A stretch of 64,000 bases of DNA from Rhodocyclaceae bacterium UBA2346 (GCA_002344625.1 DDUE01000056.1:5139-69138); one strand, 5' to 3'. Shown: positions 24,868 to 33,681, numbered from the stretch's first letter. Numbers and translations: made by a program. The notes: generated by a model from the sequence alone, not told the origin.

Positions 24868-24879
24868 ACAACCCCCTGC

Positions 24880-25518
24880 TTACAGAACCACGTTGATCTC
24901 GGGCGGCGGTGGCGGCAGCGCGACCGCACTGCTCGAACCGCGGCTCTGGCTATCCTTCGAGACGGTTTCGGAAACCCACTGGAAGAATTTCCCGAAACTC
25001 GCGGCATCCATGGTGTCGAGGCTGACCACATGCTCGGTCAAGCGCGTGAGCTGGGTCGGATCGGCCTTCGGACCGGCGGCACATGCCACCACCGCGGCGA
25101 ATCCGGCCGCTCTCACCCTGGGAATGACCTCGGAGTATGCGAGCGTATCGGTGGGTTTGCCGTCGGTCAGGATCACCAGCATCGGCTTCCAGTCGCCCTT
25201 GGCCGTATCGGTGGATTTGCGCACCTCGCGCGCGACCTGCTCGCAGATGCGCTCGAGCGCCTCGCCGAGCAGGGTCGCGCCCGACCGGGGGCAAACGATC
25301 TCGGGCAGGATCACATCCACCACCGCCGTCATCGGCAGGACTTCCTTGATTTCTGAATCGAAGGTCGTGATCGATAGATGCACGCTGTCGAGCGCATAGG
25401 GATTGGTCCGCAGCGAACCGAGCAAGGCCTGCAGGCCCGCGTTGACGGCAACGATCGGTTCGCCATTCATCGACCCGGAGGTATCGATGCACAGATAAGT
25501 CAACAGCCTGCGAGTCAT
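24880..25518 (-). CDS. TerY-type vWA protein, short form
   Basis: 212-residue protein made only of a vWA domain. MIDAS is canonical, DTSGS in YLCIDTSGSMNGEP, and VILTDGKPTD is the later loop; the C-terminus ends in a short polyproline stretch. It resembles the N-terminal half of the longer TerY next to it but lacks the zinc ribbon. GAGGTGA lies five bases before the ATG at 25518. As the first gene of the minus-strand TerY-P operon it would be the best expressed. Confidence 0.88.
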   Translation of the reverse strand: MTRRLLTYLCIDTSGSMNGEPIVAVNAGLQALLGSLRTNPYALDSVHLSITTFDSEIKEVLPMTAVVDVILPEIVCPRSGATLLGEALERICEQVAREVRKSTDTAKGDWKPMLVILTDGKPTDTLAYSEVIPRVRAAGFAAVVACAAGPKADPTQLTRLTEHVVSLDTMDAASFGKFFQWVSETVSKDSQSRGSSSAVALPPPPPEINVVL

Positions 25519-25852
25519 TGAGTCACCTCGAACACGGTTTTGTAATGAAACGAAACGGGGCGGCGCCCGGCCCGCCCGGTAGAGCCGATCACGTTGCCCG
25601 GCCGGGCCCATCGGCCCCGAAGGCGCTTCTTCCCACCTCCCGAAAAACCCCCTACACTCCCGCCGGCGGTCGTGACGTAACGTCGGCATCATGGGGCGCC
25701 CTCATTATCCGCACTGTCGTGCAAGAATGCCAAAGCCCCATGTCTGTCGCGCTGCCGCTGCTTGGGAGGACGCTGGACCAGCGGCGTTCGCGCGCCATGC
25801 GCCAGGCACTTTTTACACGTCGATCATTCTTTCACGCGAGGAAAAATACGCA
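25519..25852. other. Divergent intergenic region between the TerY operon and terD copy 2
   Basis: 334 bases with no ORF I would call. It should hold the promoters of both the TerY operon and the second terD. A spaced inverted repeat is present, CATGGGGC (25690-25697) and GCCCCATG (25735-25742), whose arms could close a leader structure or bind a regulator. GAGGA lies about 10 bases before the terD start. No clear -35/-10 pair was found. Confidence 0.4.
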
Positions 25853-26428
25853 ATGGCAATCAGTCTTCAGAAAGGTGGGAACGTCAACCTGAGCAAAACC
25901 GCGCCGACCATGAGCAAGATGATCGTGGGCCTGGGATGGGACGCGCGCGCGACCGACGGGGCCGAGTTCGACCTCGACGCGAGCGCCTTCATGCTGAACA
26001 GCTCGGGCAAGGTGCGCAGCGACAAGGATTTCATTTTCTACAATCAGCCCAAGTCGGAAGAAGGCTCGGTCGAATATGGCGGCGACAACAAGACCGGCGC
26101 CGGCGACGGTGACGATGAAACGATCGTCGTCGAGTTGTCGAAGGTTCCGGCCGATGTGGAGAAGATCGCGATCTGCGTGACCATCCACGAAGCCGACACC
26201 CGCCGCCAGAATTTCGGCATGGTCTCGGCAGCCTACGTACGCTGTGTCGATGCCGCCGGCAACACCGAGGTCGCCAAATATGACCTTTCGGAAGACGCCT
26301 CGATCGAGACGGCGATGATCTTCGGTGAAATCTACCGAAGCAGCGGCGACTGGAAGTTCAAGGCGATCGGACAGGGTTTCCAGGGCGGTCTGGCACCGCT
26401 GGCGAAGAACTTCGGCGTGAACGTCTGA
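25853..26428 (+). CDS. terD: TerD family calcium-binding stress protein (copy 2)
   Basis: 191-residue paralogue of the protein at 12013, identical in length and alike along the whole sequence (both begin [15 protein letters not shown] and end LAKN-GVNV). The first calcium motif FDLDASAF is the same; the acidic loop is GDNKTGAGDGDDE, with one acidic residue fewer than copy 1. It closes the Ter locus and stands alone on the plus strand, so it is probably expressed from its own promoter. Duplicate TerD proteins are common in ter loci. Confidence 0.94.
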   Translation: MAISLQKGGNVNLSKTAPTMSKMIVGLGWDARATDGAEFDLDASAFMLNSSGKVRSDKDFIFYNQPKSEEGSVEYGGDNKTGAGDGDDETIVVELSKVPADVEKIAICVTIHEADTRRQNFGMVSAAYVRCVDAAGNTEVAKYDLSEDASIETAMIFGEIYRSSGDWKFKAIGQGFQGGLAPLAKNFGVNV

Positions 26429-26439
26429 CCCAACCCGGC

Positions 26440-26465
26440 ACGACGCCCGCCGCGGCGGGCGTCGT
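26440..26465. terminator. Bidirectional hairpin between convergent terD and the lipoprotein gene
   Basis: ACGACGCCCGC (26440-26450), loop CGCG, GCGGGCGTCGT (26455-26465): an 11-bp perfect stem in a convergent gap. Its right end touches the stop codon of the lipoprotein gene. No T-run, but very stable; a likely two-way terminator. Confidence 0.65.
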
Positions 26466-26953
26466 CAGAATGCCGCCGGGAGGCGCAACATGCCCGACTC
26501 GGAAAAGCGCATTCCACCCAGCACGCCACCGCCAAAACGGCCACGCAAGACATACGGCAGTTCCGCCGCAGCATTGCCGTCGATCATGCCCAGGGCCTGA
26601 CGCATCACGGTCAAGGCCGACACCGATGCCGGTACGGTGACGACCGTCTCGCCAAACCTCGGCACGCTGCCCTTGTAGTCGCTCACGCCGGTCGCGAACG
26701 GCTTGCCGTTCAGCTCCAGTTCGAGCGCGACGCCGTCGAAATCGATTACGGCCTCGTTCGGATTCTGCACCCTGAGCTTGACGGCAAAGCGCGCTTCCAT
26801 CCCCTGACCCGCCATGGGTTCGATCCCGACCACGCTGACGCGCACGGGGTCGCGCTGCGCGAGACTCGCACAACCCGCCAGCAGCAACATGATCGCGCCC
26901 GTTGCGAGCAGCAATATCGCCTGAAGGCGAACGCAATGCGGATACCGGAGCAC
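26465..26953 (-). CDS. LEA type 2 (WHy domain) lipoprotein
   Basis: 162-residue lipoprotein: a signal peptide ending in the lipobox LLAGC (Cys about residue 28), then an LEA_2/WHy domain with VSVVGIEPM, VKLRVQNPNEAVIDFDG and ELELNGKPFATGVS. Such proteins are periplasmic or outer-membrane-anchored and are linked to desiccation or general stress; the molecular role is unclear. The N-terminal ATG at 26953 gives a short charged stretch and then a hydrophobic core, as expected. Confidence 0.83.
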   Translation of the reverse strand: MLRYPHCVRLQAILLLATGAIMLLLAGCASLAQRDPVRVSVVGIEPMAGQGMEARFAVKLRVQNPNEAVIDFDGVALELELNGKPFATGVSDYKGSVPRFGETVVTVPASVSALTVMRQALGMIDGNAAAELPYVLRGRFGGGVLGGMRFSESGMLRLPAAF

Positions 26954-27124
26954 GATGGCTTACCTCCACGATTGATCAGACGCATTCTACCCGCGACGGC
27001 CGACCCTAGCGGACATCCGGCAGCTTCATCCATCGCCCGCGCACGTGTCAAAAAGTGATCGGGGAAATAGGGCACTTACATTTGCGCCATAGACTGGCGC
27101 CTCGCTCTTCTGGAGGACATGCTC

Positions 27125-27397
27125 ATGAATTGCCGCACCCTGACCCGCCTTCTACCCCAAGACCTCCGCTTTCACTCGCTCGGCGCGGATGGTTTTCATC
27201 ATCCCATCCGCTTCGTGTTCGTCACCGAACAACTGCGCCGGGGCATTCTTGACGAACGTGAACTCATCCGGACCTCGCTGCCAGCGACACGCGCGGTATT
27301 GCAGGAAGAAATCTTCGCACGCTACGACCCTGCGGCGCGTTCGAGAGCATTCCAGGCGATTCTGCGCAGATTCTCACCCCGCCCCCGGGCACGCTGA
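27125..27397 (+). CDS. Small hypothetical protein
   Basis: 90-residue soluble protein (MNCRTLTRLLPQDLRFHSLG...), basic at the C-terminus, with no recognised domain. Support for it being real: GGAGGA seven bases before the ATG at 27125 and a sensible amino acid composition. A short hairpin (GCGCCA, loop TAGAC, TGGCGC; 27084-27100) lies just upstream. Function unknown. Confidence 0.55.
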   Translation: MNCRTLTRLLPQDLRFHSLGADGFHHPIRFVFVTEQLRRGILDERELIRTSLPATRAVLQEEIFARYDPAARSRAFQAILRRFSPRPRAR

Positions 27398-27553
27398 GCT
27401 CGAACCGCCGCGCACGGCGACATTGCCCTCGACCGGCTTTTCGCGCAACATCCGTCCGTGCGGTCAGTTCTTGCTGACCGCTCATCCCGCCCCTCGGTTC
27501 GAGGGTGTGCAGTCTGTGTATCCGTCCCGACTAACCCGGTAATTTCGAAGCGC

Positions 27554-29161
27554 ATGTATCTAAACATTGTTGGCCTGCTCGTCGGGACCGTCTTCTTTGC
27601 CTTTTCACTCACGCCCTCGCTGCTCCCGCGGCCATTCTTCATCCAGGGGATTCTTTCCGGCCTGTCGTTCTCGGCCGGTTACGGCCTGGGCGTGGCGGCC
27701 GTGGCCCTGTGGAACTACCTGCAGTTGCCGGCCTTGCGCATGCGTACCGCGGTCGTCGCCAAATCGGTCGCGGCGTTGCTGTGCCTGTTGGTGGCGGTGA
27801 GCTTCCTGTGGCAGGCGACGAACTGGCAAAACGCGCTTCGCGAAATGATGGGCATGGAGGAATCGGCCGGCCTGCAACCGTTCATGCTCGGCCTGATCTC
27901 AGTCGTCCTGTTCGTGGTACTGCTGGCGCTGGCACGTTCGTTCCGCTGGGTGTTCCGCGCCTTGTCGGCTCGACTGCGGCGTTTCGTGTCGCCGAGGATC
28001 TCGCAGTTGATCGGCATCGTCGTCGCCATCGCACTGTTCTGGTCGGTGATCGACGGCGTCTTGCTGAGCAGCCTGCTGCGGGTCGCCGATCGCTCGTTCC
28101 AGCAACTCGATGCGCTGATCCAGGATGATCTGCCCCGGCCGGTCCATGCCGCCCAGACCGGCAGCACGGCCTCGCTGATCAATTGGGAAGACCTTGGACG
28201 CCAGGGGCGCAGCTTCGTTGCCGGCGGGCCCGACGCCGAGGATCTGAGCCGCTTTTTTGCCGCGCCGATGCCCGCCCCGATCCGCGTCTACGTCGGCCTG
28301 AACTCGGCCGACACACCCGAGCAGCGGGCCCGCCTCGCGCTGGACGAATTGAAGCGTGTGGGCGGCTTCGAACGCTCGGTGCTGCTGCTGGTGACGCCCA
28401 CGGGCACCGGCTGGATCGACGCGTCGTCGCAGGACCCGGTGGAATACCTGCATCGCGGCGACATCGCCACCGTCGCGGCACAGTATTCCTACCTCAACAG
28501 CCCGCTCGCACTGCTGACGGAGGGCGCATACGGCGCCGAAATGGCCCGTATCCTGTTCTCGGAGATCTACGGCCACTGGCGCACCCTGCCCCGCGATGCA
28601 CGGCCGCGCCTCTACCTCAACGGACTGAGCCTGGGCTCCTTGAACTCCGATCGTTCTTTCGATCTATACGACATCATCGAAGACCCCTTCAACGGCGCAC
28701 TGTGGAGCGGCCCCCCATTCCGGAACGATACCTGGCGGCGCATGACCGAGCAGCGCGACCCCGGCTCGCCGGCGTGGCTGCCCCGCTTTCGCGGCGGGTC
28801 GGTCGTACGCTTCATGAACCAGGACGGCGGCCTGAGTGAGGGTGACGCACCCTGGGGCGGTTTCCGAATTGCCTTTCTGCAATATGCCAGCGATCCGATC
28901 ACCTTCTTCAGCCCGCAAGCGGCATGGCGCGAGCCCGACTGGATGCGCGAGCCACGCGGCCCCGACGTCTCGCCCGATTTGCGCTGGTTTCCGCTCGTGA
29001 CGATGCTGCAACTGGTCGCCGACATGGTCGTGGGGGTCACCCCCAAGGGCTTCGGCCACGAATTCGCCCCGGCGCACTACATCGACGCATGGCTGGCGCT
29101 GACCGAACCCGCGGGCTGGAGCGACGCCGAGGTGGCGCGTCTGAAAGCCTTGTTCGACTGA
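27554..29161 (+). CDS. Membrane-anchored alpha/beta-hydrolase (Abhydrolase_9 family)
   Basis: 535-residue protein. The N-terminal 180 residues hold about five membrane segments (SLLPRPFFIQGILSGLSFSA is the family's first block), followed by an alpha/beta-hydrolase domain with the nucleophile elbow GLSLGS around residue 358-363. C-terminal blocks include GGSVVRFMNQDGG and KGFGHEFAPAHYIDAW, the latter giving the likely catalytic His. Substrate unknown. The start at 27554 is where the family homology begins; an in-frame start at 27458 adds 32 unlikely residues. Confidence 0.82.
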   Translation: MYLNIVGLLVGTVFFAFSLTPSLLPRPFFIQGILSGLSFSAGYGLGVAAVALWNYLQLPALRMRTAVVAKSVAALLCLLVAVSFLWQATNWQNALREMMGMEESAGLQPFMLGLISVVLFVVLLALARSFRWVFRALSARLRRFVSPRISQLIGIVVAIALFWSVIDGVLLSSLLRVADRSFQQLDALIQDDLPRPVHAAQTGSTASLINWEDLGRQGRSFVAGGPDAEDLSRFFAAPMPAPIRVYVGLNSADTPEQRARLALDELKRVGGFERSVLLLVTPTGTGWIDASSQDPVEYLHRGDIATVAAQYSYLNSPLALLTEGAYGAEMARILFSEIYGHWRTLPRDARPRLYLNGLSLGSLNSDRSFDLYDIIEDPFNGALWSGPPFRNDTWRRMTEQRDPGSPAWLPRFRGGSVVRFMNQDGGLSEGDAPWGGFRIAFLQYASDPITFFSPQAAWREPDWMREPRGPDVSPDLRWFPLVTMLQLVADMVVGVTPKGFGHEFAPAHYIDAWLALTEPAGWSDAEVARLKALFD

Positions 29162-29201
29162 ATCGATCAGGCGCCGGGCGCGAACCAACCGGCGCTGCGG
29201 A

Positions 29202-30656
29202 TTACACCACGCGGCGCCGCATGCGCAGGCCCAGAAAGGCAAAAGCGACGGTGATCAGCGGGCTCAGGAGATTGAAGAAGGCATACGGGGCGAAGCTGAA
29301 GGTGGCGATGCCCAGCGCGGCACCCAGATAGGCACCGCAACTGTTCCACGGGACCAGCGCCGACGTGACCGTGGCGGAGTCGGCAACCGCGCGCGACAGC
29401 GTCACCGGCGCGAGGCCGCGCTGCTCGAAGGCGCTCTTGCACATCTGTTCCGGCAGCCGGATCGCCAGATACTGGCTGGCGGTGAACACGTTGGTCACGA
29501 CGGACGCGCCAACCAAGGTGCTCACTAGACCACCGGTCGAGCGCGCGGCGGCAATGACCGGGACCATCAGGCGCTGCAGCACGCCCAGCTTTTCGATGAT
29601 CCCGCCGAAAGCCTGGGCCACGATCACCAGCCAGATGATGCTGAGCATGTACGCCATCCCGCCGCGTGTCAGAAACGTGTCGATATTGTGCTCGCCGGTC
29701 GTCGAGACATAGCCGCTCGCCATCGCCATCCAGACCCCCTTGAGCAGCGCCAGCGGCGCCCACAGTCCATCGGAACCGGCAAATGCAATGACCCGCTCCG
29801 GGGCAGCCAGCACCGCCACCAACCCGCCCATCAGGGCGCCGACGAACATGGTGGTGAACGAGGGCCAGCGAAGCAGAGCCAGAACGATTACGACGAAGAA
29901 CGGCAGCAAGGTCAACGGGCTGATTTTCAGACTGCTATGAATGACCGCCGAAACCCCCGAAGGATCGAACTCGCCCGGCTTACCCAGCAACCAGTACAAC
30001 AGCAGTGCGAGGCAGAACGCCGGCACCGATGTCCATAGCGCCTCGCGCATGTGTTCACGCAGATCGACCCCGGCCGTGGCGACCGCGAGCTTGGTCTTGG
30101 AGGAAAGCGGCGAAGCCTTGTCACCAAAATACGCGCCGGAAACCACCGCGCCCGCCGTGATCGCAGGATCGAGGCCCATTTGCTGGGTAATCCCGACGAG
30201 ACCTACGCCGATCGTCGACGCGACGGTCCACGCGCTGCTGATGGAAAACCCGACCAGCGCACCGATGAGCGCCGCCGCCAGGTAGAGATAGTTCGGGTCG
30301 AGCCCGTACATCAGGTAATAGCCCATCGCGAGCAGCGTTCCGCTCATCGCCCAAGTGCCCAGCAGTGCCCCGACCGCCAGCAGCGAAAAAATGATTCCCG
30401 CACCGGAAACCAGGCTGGACGTTGCCGCATCGCGCAATTCGTCGAGACTGAAACCACTGCGCCAACCAATGTACACCGCCACCATGGTGGCGCACACGAT
30501 ACCGACCTGATGCGGGCCATGCATGCCCTTGTCACCAAACAGCAAATACGACAACCCGAGAAGCACCACCCCGGTTACGATAGGTGTCAATGCGCTGGCA
30601 AAGGTGAGCGTCGGGCGCGTCACGGCCGTGTCGGACGGTTCGTTTACTGATGACAT
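29202..30656 (-). CDS. nhaC: Na+/H+ antiporter, NhaC family
   Basis: 484-residue membrane protein with about 12 transmembrane helices. NhaC-type signatures are visible: GFSISSAWTVASTIG, GAVVSGAYFGDKASPLSSKT and, near the end, AVADSATVTSALVPWNSCGAY. It would exchange sodium for protons, or a related substrate, across the inner membrane. ATG 30656 has AAGGA about 10 bases upstream; a GTG at 30686 is an alternative start. Monocistronic as far as can be seen. Confidence 0.9.
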   Translation of the reverse strand: MSSVNEPSDTAVTRPTLTFASALTPIVTGVVLLGLSYLLFGDKGMHGPHQVGIVCATMVAVYIGWRSGFSLDELRDAATSSLVSGAGIIFSLLAVGALLGTWAMSGTLLAMGYYLMYGLDPNYLYLAAALIGALVGFSISSAWTVASTIGVGLVGITQQMGLDPAITAGAVVSGAYFGDKASPLSSKTKLAVATAGVDLREHMREALWTSVPAFCLALLLYWLLGKPGEFDPSGVSAVIHSSLKISPLTLLPFFVVIVLALLRWPSFTTMFVGALMGGLVAVLAAPERVIAFAGSDGLWAPLALLKGVWMAMASGYVSTTGEHNIDTFLTRGGMAYMLSIIWLVIVAQAFGGIIEKLGVLQRLMVPVIAAARSTGGLVSTLVGASVVTNVFTASQYLAIRLPEQMCKSAFEQRGLAPVTLSRAVADSATVTSALVPWNSCGAYLGAALGIATFSFAPYAFFNLLSPLITVAFAFLGLRMRRRVV

Positions 30657-30963
30657 GAAATTGAAGTCCTTTAAGAAATCGAGCACATCGCAGCGCGCCT
30701 ATTCGACGCCCCCGGCTGCACCGCATGGCGGCGACATCTAACCGGGGGCGCCGGCCACGAGGATGGCTATAGTAGCGCAACGATTATACTGCGGTGCAAC
30801 GACCGACTTCGTGTTCATGCCAGCGCCATCGGGCAACCCCGCACCCGCGGGTCGATCCATTTCCCGAACCCAATCTGGCGGATCGGCACGCTCAACGTCG
30901 ATGCTCTGGGCACGATCCGGGGTTCACGCTGCGGCACTTTCTGCTACAATGCGCGCCTTCCAC
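30657..30963. other. Divergent intergenic region between nhaC and tRNA-Ser
   Basis: 307 bases with no supported gene. The right end holds the tRNA-Ser promoter (30923-30950). The left part should hold the nhaC promoter, but I see no clear boxes. Confidence 0.5.
30923..30950 (+). promoter_or_regulatory. Promoter of tRNA-Ser
   Basis: TTCACG (30923-30928), 16-base spacer, TACAAT (30945-30950). The -10 box ends 13 bases before the mature tRNA, a typical distance for a tRNA promoter. Confidence 0.65.
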
Positions 30964-31054
30964 GGAGAGGTGGATGAGTGGTTTAAGTCGCACGCCTGGA
31001 AAGCGTGTTTGGGATAACATCCCAACGCGGGTTCGAATCCCGCCCTCTCCGCCA
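30964..31054 (+). tRNA. tRNA-Ser(GGA)
   Basis: 91 bases including an encoded CCA. The acceptor stem pairs GGAGAGG with CCTCTCC; the anticodon arm is CACGC-CTGGAAA-GCGTG with anticodon GGA at 30998-31000; the T arm has GGTTCGAATCC. A long variable arm (TTTGGGATAACATCCCAA) confirms serine. No integrase or attachment repeat lies next to it. Confidence 0.97.
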
Positions 31055-31122
31055 TTTCAGTCTAAAACCAAGCACTGGCGTATCAACGCTGCCGTTGGCT
31101 GTCCGTGATGGCAACCGCGACA

Positions 31123-31911
31123 TCAGGGCTTCGATCCTTCTATCTGCGCAGCGATCGCGATGATCGGGTCGGGGGTGACCGACGTAGGTCGCTGGAATGG
31201 GTTGCCCTGCACCAGAACGATCGCTGCCGTGGGTGCCGCTGCCAGCGCGAACACGATGGTCGCGACAAGCGCCGCGCGCGGACGTTCGACATGTACGATC
31301 GCGACCGACACTAGGGTCAGGAACCCGAGAAAGGCCATTCCCAGCCATTTCAGCGGGTTGACATGCGTCTTGCTCAGTGCGACGCGCAGGTCGTGGTCCG
31401 CGCGGATATCGCTTGCCCTATTCAGCATCAGCGCCTGCACATTGTCGCCGGCCGTATCCGCCAGCGTCTTGGTGGCCAGCAAGCCCAGCAAGACATCGGC
31501 ATGCGCAAGGACTTCGGGGTTTTCGCGCCGTTGTGCCAGCTGTGCCCACTCGGCCCCGCTGGCACGTGCATACGCCGCAATCGCATCCCGTACCGACTCA
31601 CGCAACTCACCGGGTAGCGAGTCCGTAAGCGCCAGGATGCTGCGCAAGGCGTCGGCTTCACGATACACCGCGTTCATTGCCCTATCGTGGGCACTCCAGG
31701 TGTCATTGGCAAGAAACGCGAGTGTCAAGCCGAACAGCACACCGATGATATTGATGAATGGTGGCGCCACACCCTGCAGGGACTGCGCCCACGGCGCCCA
31801 GCGTGAATACTGGATGAACCACTGGATCAGCCACACCCCCGCCAGCGTGCCTAGAACGGCGATCAGCGCCAAACCATAGTGGTCATAAATGTGCCAGTCG
31901 AGAAAAGGCAT
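31123..31911 (-). CDS. DUF4239 (bestrophin-like) membrane protein
   Basis: 262-residue protein with two membrane helices near the N-terminus (about 12-33 and 50-70), a long soluble helical region (about 75-185) and two helices near the C-terminus (about 187-235). GVLFGLTLAFLANDTWSAHDRA and the later SKTHVNPLKWLGMAFLG are typical of DUF4239. Function is unknown; an ion-channel role is suggested only by fold similarity to bestrophins. The next gene downstream of the OYE gene is convergent in function only by proximity. Confidence 0.72.
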   Translation of the reverse strand: MPFLDWHIYDHYGLALIAVLGTLAGVWLIQWFIQYSRWAPWAQSLQGVAPPFINIIGVLFGLTLAFLANDTWSAHDRAMNAVYREADALRSILALTDSLPGELRESVRDAIAAYARASGAEWAQLAQRRENPEVLAHADVLLGLLATKTLADTAGDNVQALMLNRASDIRADHDLRVALSKTHVNPLKWLGMAFLGFLTLVSVAIVHVERPRAALVATIVFALAAAPTAAIVLVQGNPFQRPTSVTPDPIIAIAAQIEGSKP

Positions 31912-31947
31912 GCCGGGTTTCCGGAGGGGCGTCTTATCAAATATCGC

Positions 31948-33060
31948 TCAAGCCAGCGCCGGATAGTCGATGTAGCCCTTCTCGCTGCCCCCATAGAAGG
32001 TGGCGGTGTCAAAGGGATTCAACGCAGCATTCTGGCGCAGGCGTGCAACGAGGTCCGGGTTCGAAATGAAATCCTTGCCAAACGCGACGATGTCGGCGTG
32101 ACCCTCGGCGATGGCGGCCATGGCCAACGCGCGGTCGTAGCCATTGTTGACCATCCAGGCGGCCTTGCCGCCCGCCCGGGCATAGGATGATCGTAAAGCA
32201 GCATAGTCGAAGGCCGCCTCCCCCTGCCTGTAATCGCGGGGACCACCGGTTGCACCTTCGATAACATGGACATACGCGAGTGGCCAGCGTGCCAGTTTCT
32301 CGACCACGTGCTCAAACAACGGTTGCGGATTCGCATCGGCCGCATCGTTGGCCGGCGTCACCGGTGAGATACGGATTGCGGTCCGGCTGGCGCCGATTTC
32401 CGCAGTGACGGCTTCCATGACTTCCGCCAGAAACCGGGTGCGGTTGGCGACACTTCCCCCGTATGCATCGGTACGATGATTGCTGCCGGCACGCAGGAAC
32501 TGATCGATCAGATAGCCGTTGGCAGCGTGCACTTCGATACCGTCGAAACCGGCCTCGATCGCCGCTCGTGCTGCCCGTCGATAATCCTCGACGATATCGG
32601 GGATCTCGTCGATACCGAGCGCGCGCGGCTCAGATGTAGGCACGAATGCACCCGTGCCATCCGGTTTGATCACATAGGTCTTGGATTTTGCCGTAATCGC
32701 CGATGGTCCGACCGGTGCCCCTCCCCCCGGTTGCAGCGAGACGTGCGAGATTCGGCCCACGTGCCATATCTGCACCACGATCTTGCCGCCAGCCGCATGC
32801 ACGGCATCGGTGACGCGCCGCCAGCCCGCCAGCTGCTCGGGTGCGTAGAGCCCCGGAACCTGCGCATAGCCCTGCCCTTGCTGAGAGATTGCCGTCGCCT
32901 CGGTTATCAACAAGCCGGCACTCGCTCGTTGCGAATAGTAGGTGACGGCCATCTCCGACGGGATCGCATTGGGCGAACGGTTACGGGTGAGCGGTGCCAT
33001 CGCGATACGGTTGGCAAGCGAAATTCCGCCCGCAGTGATCGGATCAAAAAGAGTACTCAT
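31948..33060 (-). CDS. Old yellow enzyme family alkene reductase
   Basis: 370-residue FMN-dependent ene-reductase of the NemA/XenA-B group: TIM-barrel with MAPLTRNRSPNAIPSEM near the start, HAANGYLIDQFLRAGSNHR and DAYGGSVANRTRFLAEV in the centre, and FGKDFISNPDLVARL near the end. It reduces activated alkenes, nitro compounds or quinones with NAD(P)H. The start at 33060 is where family homology begins. It follows the ArsR-family gene by 34 bases on the same strand, so the regulator and enzyme form one operon. Confidence 0.92.
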   Translation of the reverse strand: MSTLFDPITAGGISLANRIAMAPLTRNRSPNAIPSEMAVTYYSQRASAGLLITEATAISQQGQGYAQVPGLYAPEQLAGWRRVTDAVHAAGGKIVVQIWHVGRISHVSLQPGGGAPVGPSAITAKSKTYVIKPDGTGAFVPTSEPRALGIDEIPDIVEDYRRAARAAIEAGFDGIEVHAANGYLIDQFLRAGSNHRTDAYGGSVANRTRFLAEVMEAVTAEIGASRTAIRISPVTPANDAADANPQPLFEHVVEKLARWPLAYVHVIEGATGGPRDYRQGEAAFDYAALRSSYARAGGKAAWMVNNGYDRALAMAAIAEGHADIVAFGKDFISNPDLVARLRQNAALNPFDTATFYGGSEKGYIDYPALA

Positions 33061-33094
33061 GTACCAAGGTCTCCGGTGCGGTTCAAAACAGGGG

Positions 33095-33388
33095 TTACAG
33101 CCTCTCGCCAATCTGGCGAATAAACTCGTTGATCGTTTCGTCGTTGCGCTTGTAGAACACCCATTGCCCAATCCGGCGCGTCGTCACCAACCCGGCCCGC
33201 TGCAGCACGGCCAGATGGGTCGAAACACTGGATTGCGACAGGCCACACCGGGCGAACATGCCCGCACAAACGCCCACTTGGATCGGATGCTCCTGATCCG
33301 CGAAGTGCTTCTCCGGCTCTTTGAGCCATTGCAGCATTTCGCGCCTCACCGGGTGAGCCAGCGCCTTGATGACTTCGTCGAGGTTCAT
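33095..33388 (-). CDS. ArsR family transcription regulator
   Basis: 97-residue winged-helix repressor. The recognition helix region is GLSQSSVSTHLAVLQRAGLV, followed by the wing RIGQWVFYKRND. Two cysteines, C41 and C48 (VGVCAGMFARC), sit just before the recognition helix and could sense electrophiles or metals. It is the first gene of the operon with the alkene reductase and has a perfect palindrome 18 bases upstream, so autoregulation is likely. ATG 33388 is used; a TTG at 33397 would add three residues. No good ribosome site is visible for either. Confidence 0.88.
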   Translation of the reverse strand: MNLDEVIKALAHPVRREMLQWLKEPEKHFADQEHPIQVGVCAGMFARCGLSQSSVSTHLAVLQRAGLVTTRRIGQWVFYKRNDETINEFIRQIGERL

Positions 33389-33405
33389 GCGGGCCAATAG
33401 CCAAG

Positions 33406-33422
33406 CGGATCAACTTGATCCG
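33406..33422. promoter_or_regulatory. Probable ArsR-type operator
   Basis: CGGATCAACTTGATCCG, a perfect 17-base palindrome with a single central base, immediately upstream of the arsR-type gene and next to an AT-rich stretch (33423-33490) likely to hold the promoter. Size and position fit a dimeric ArsR regulator. Confidence 0.7.
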
Positions 33423-33681
33423 GCGTTTGGTTTAAATCGAAAAAAAGCGAAATTAATATTGCACTGATCGAAAATATAAATCGTTTTGTCGCAAAATAGC
33501 AAGCCCTCCTCCCCTCTTGACCCCAGGCGAAGCCATGGATCGGACAACACGCTTTCTCGGGAAACCGTTAGACGACGGCGGCCGCGATACGCATCTTTTC
33601 GGCTAAGATTGAACTTCAACGCTGACGTGCCGGTCGATCCGATGTGGCCCGACGGCCGAACGAACTACAGGTAAAACGGAC

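Noticed and set aside
30964-31054. Genomic island integrated at tRNA-Ser
   Set aside because: No integrase, no repeat of the tRNA 3' end, and flanking genes look chromosomal.
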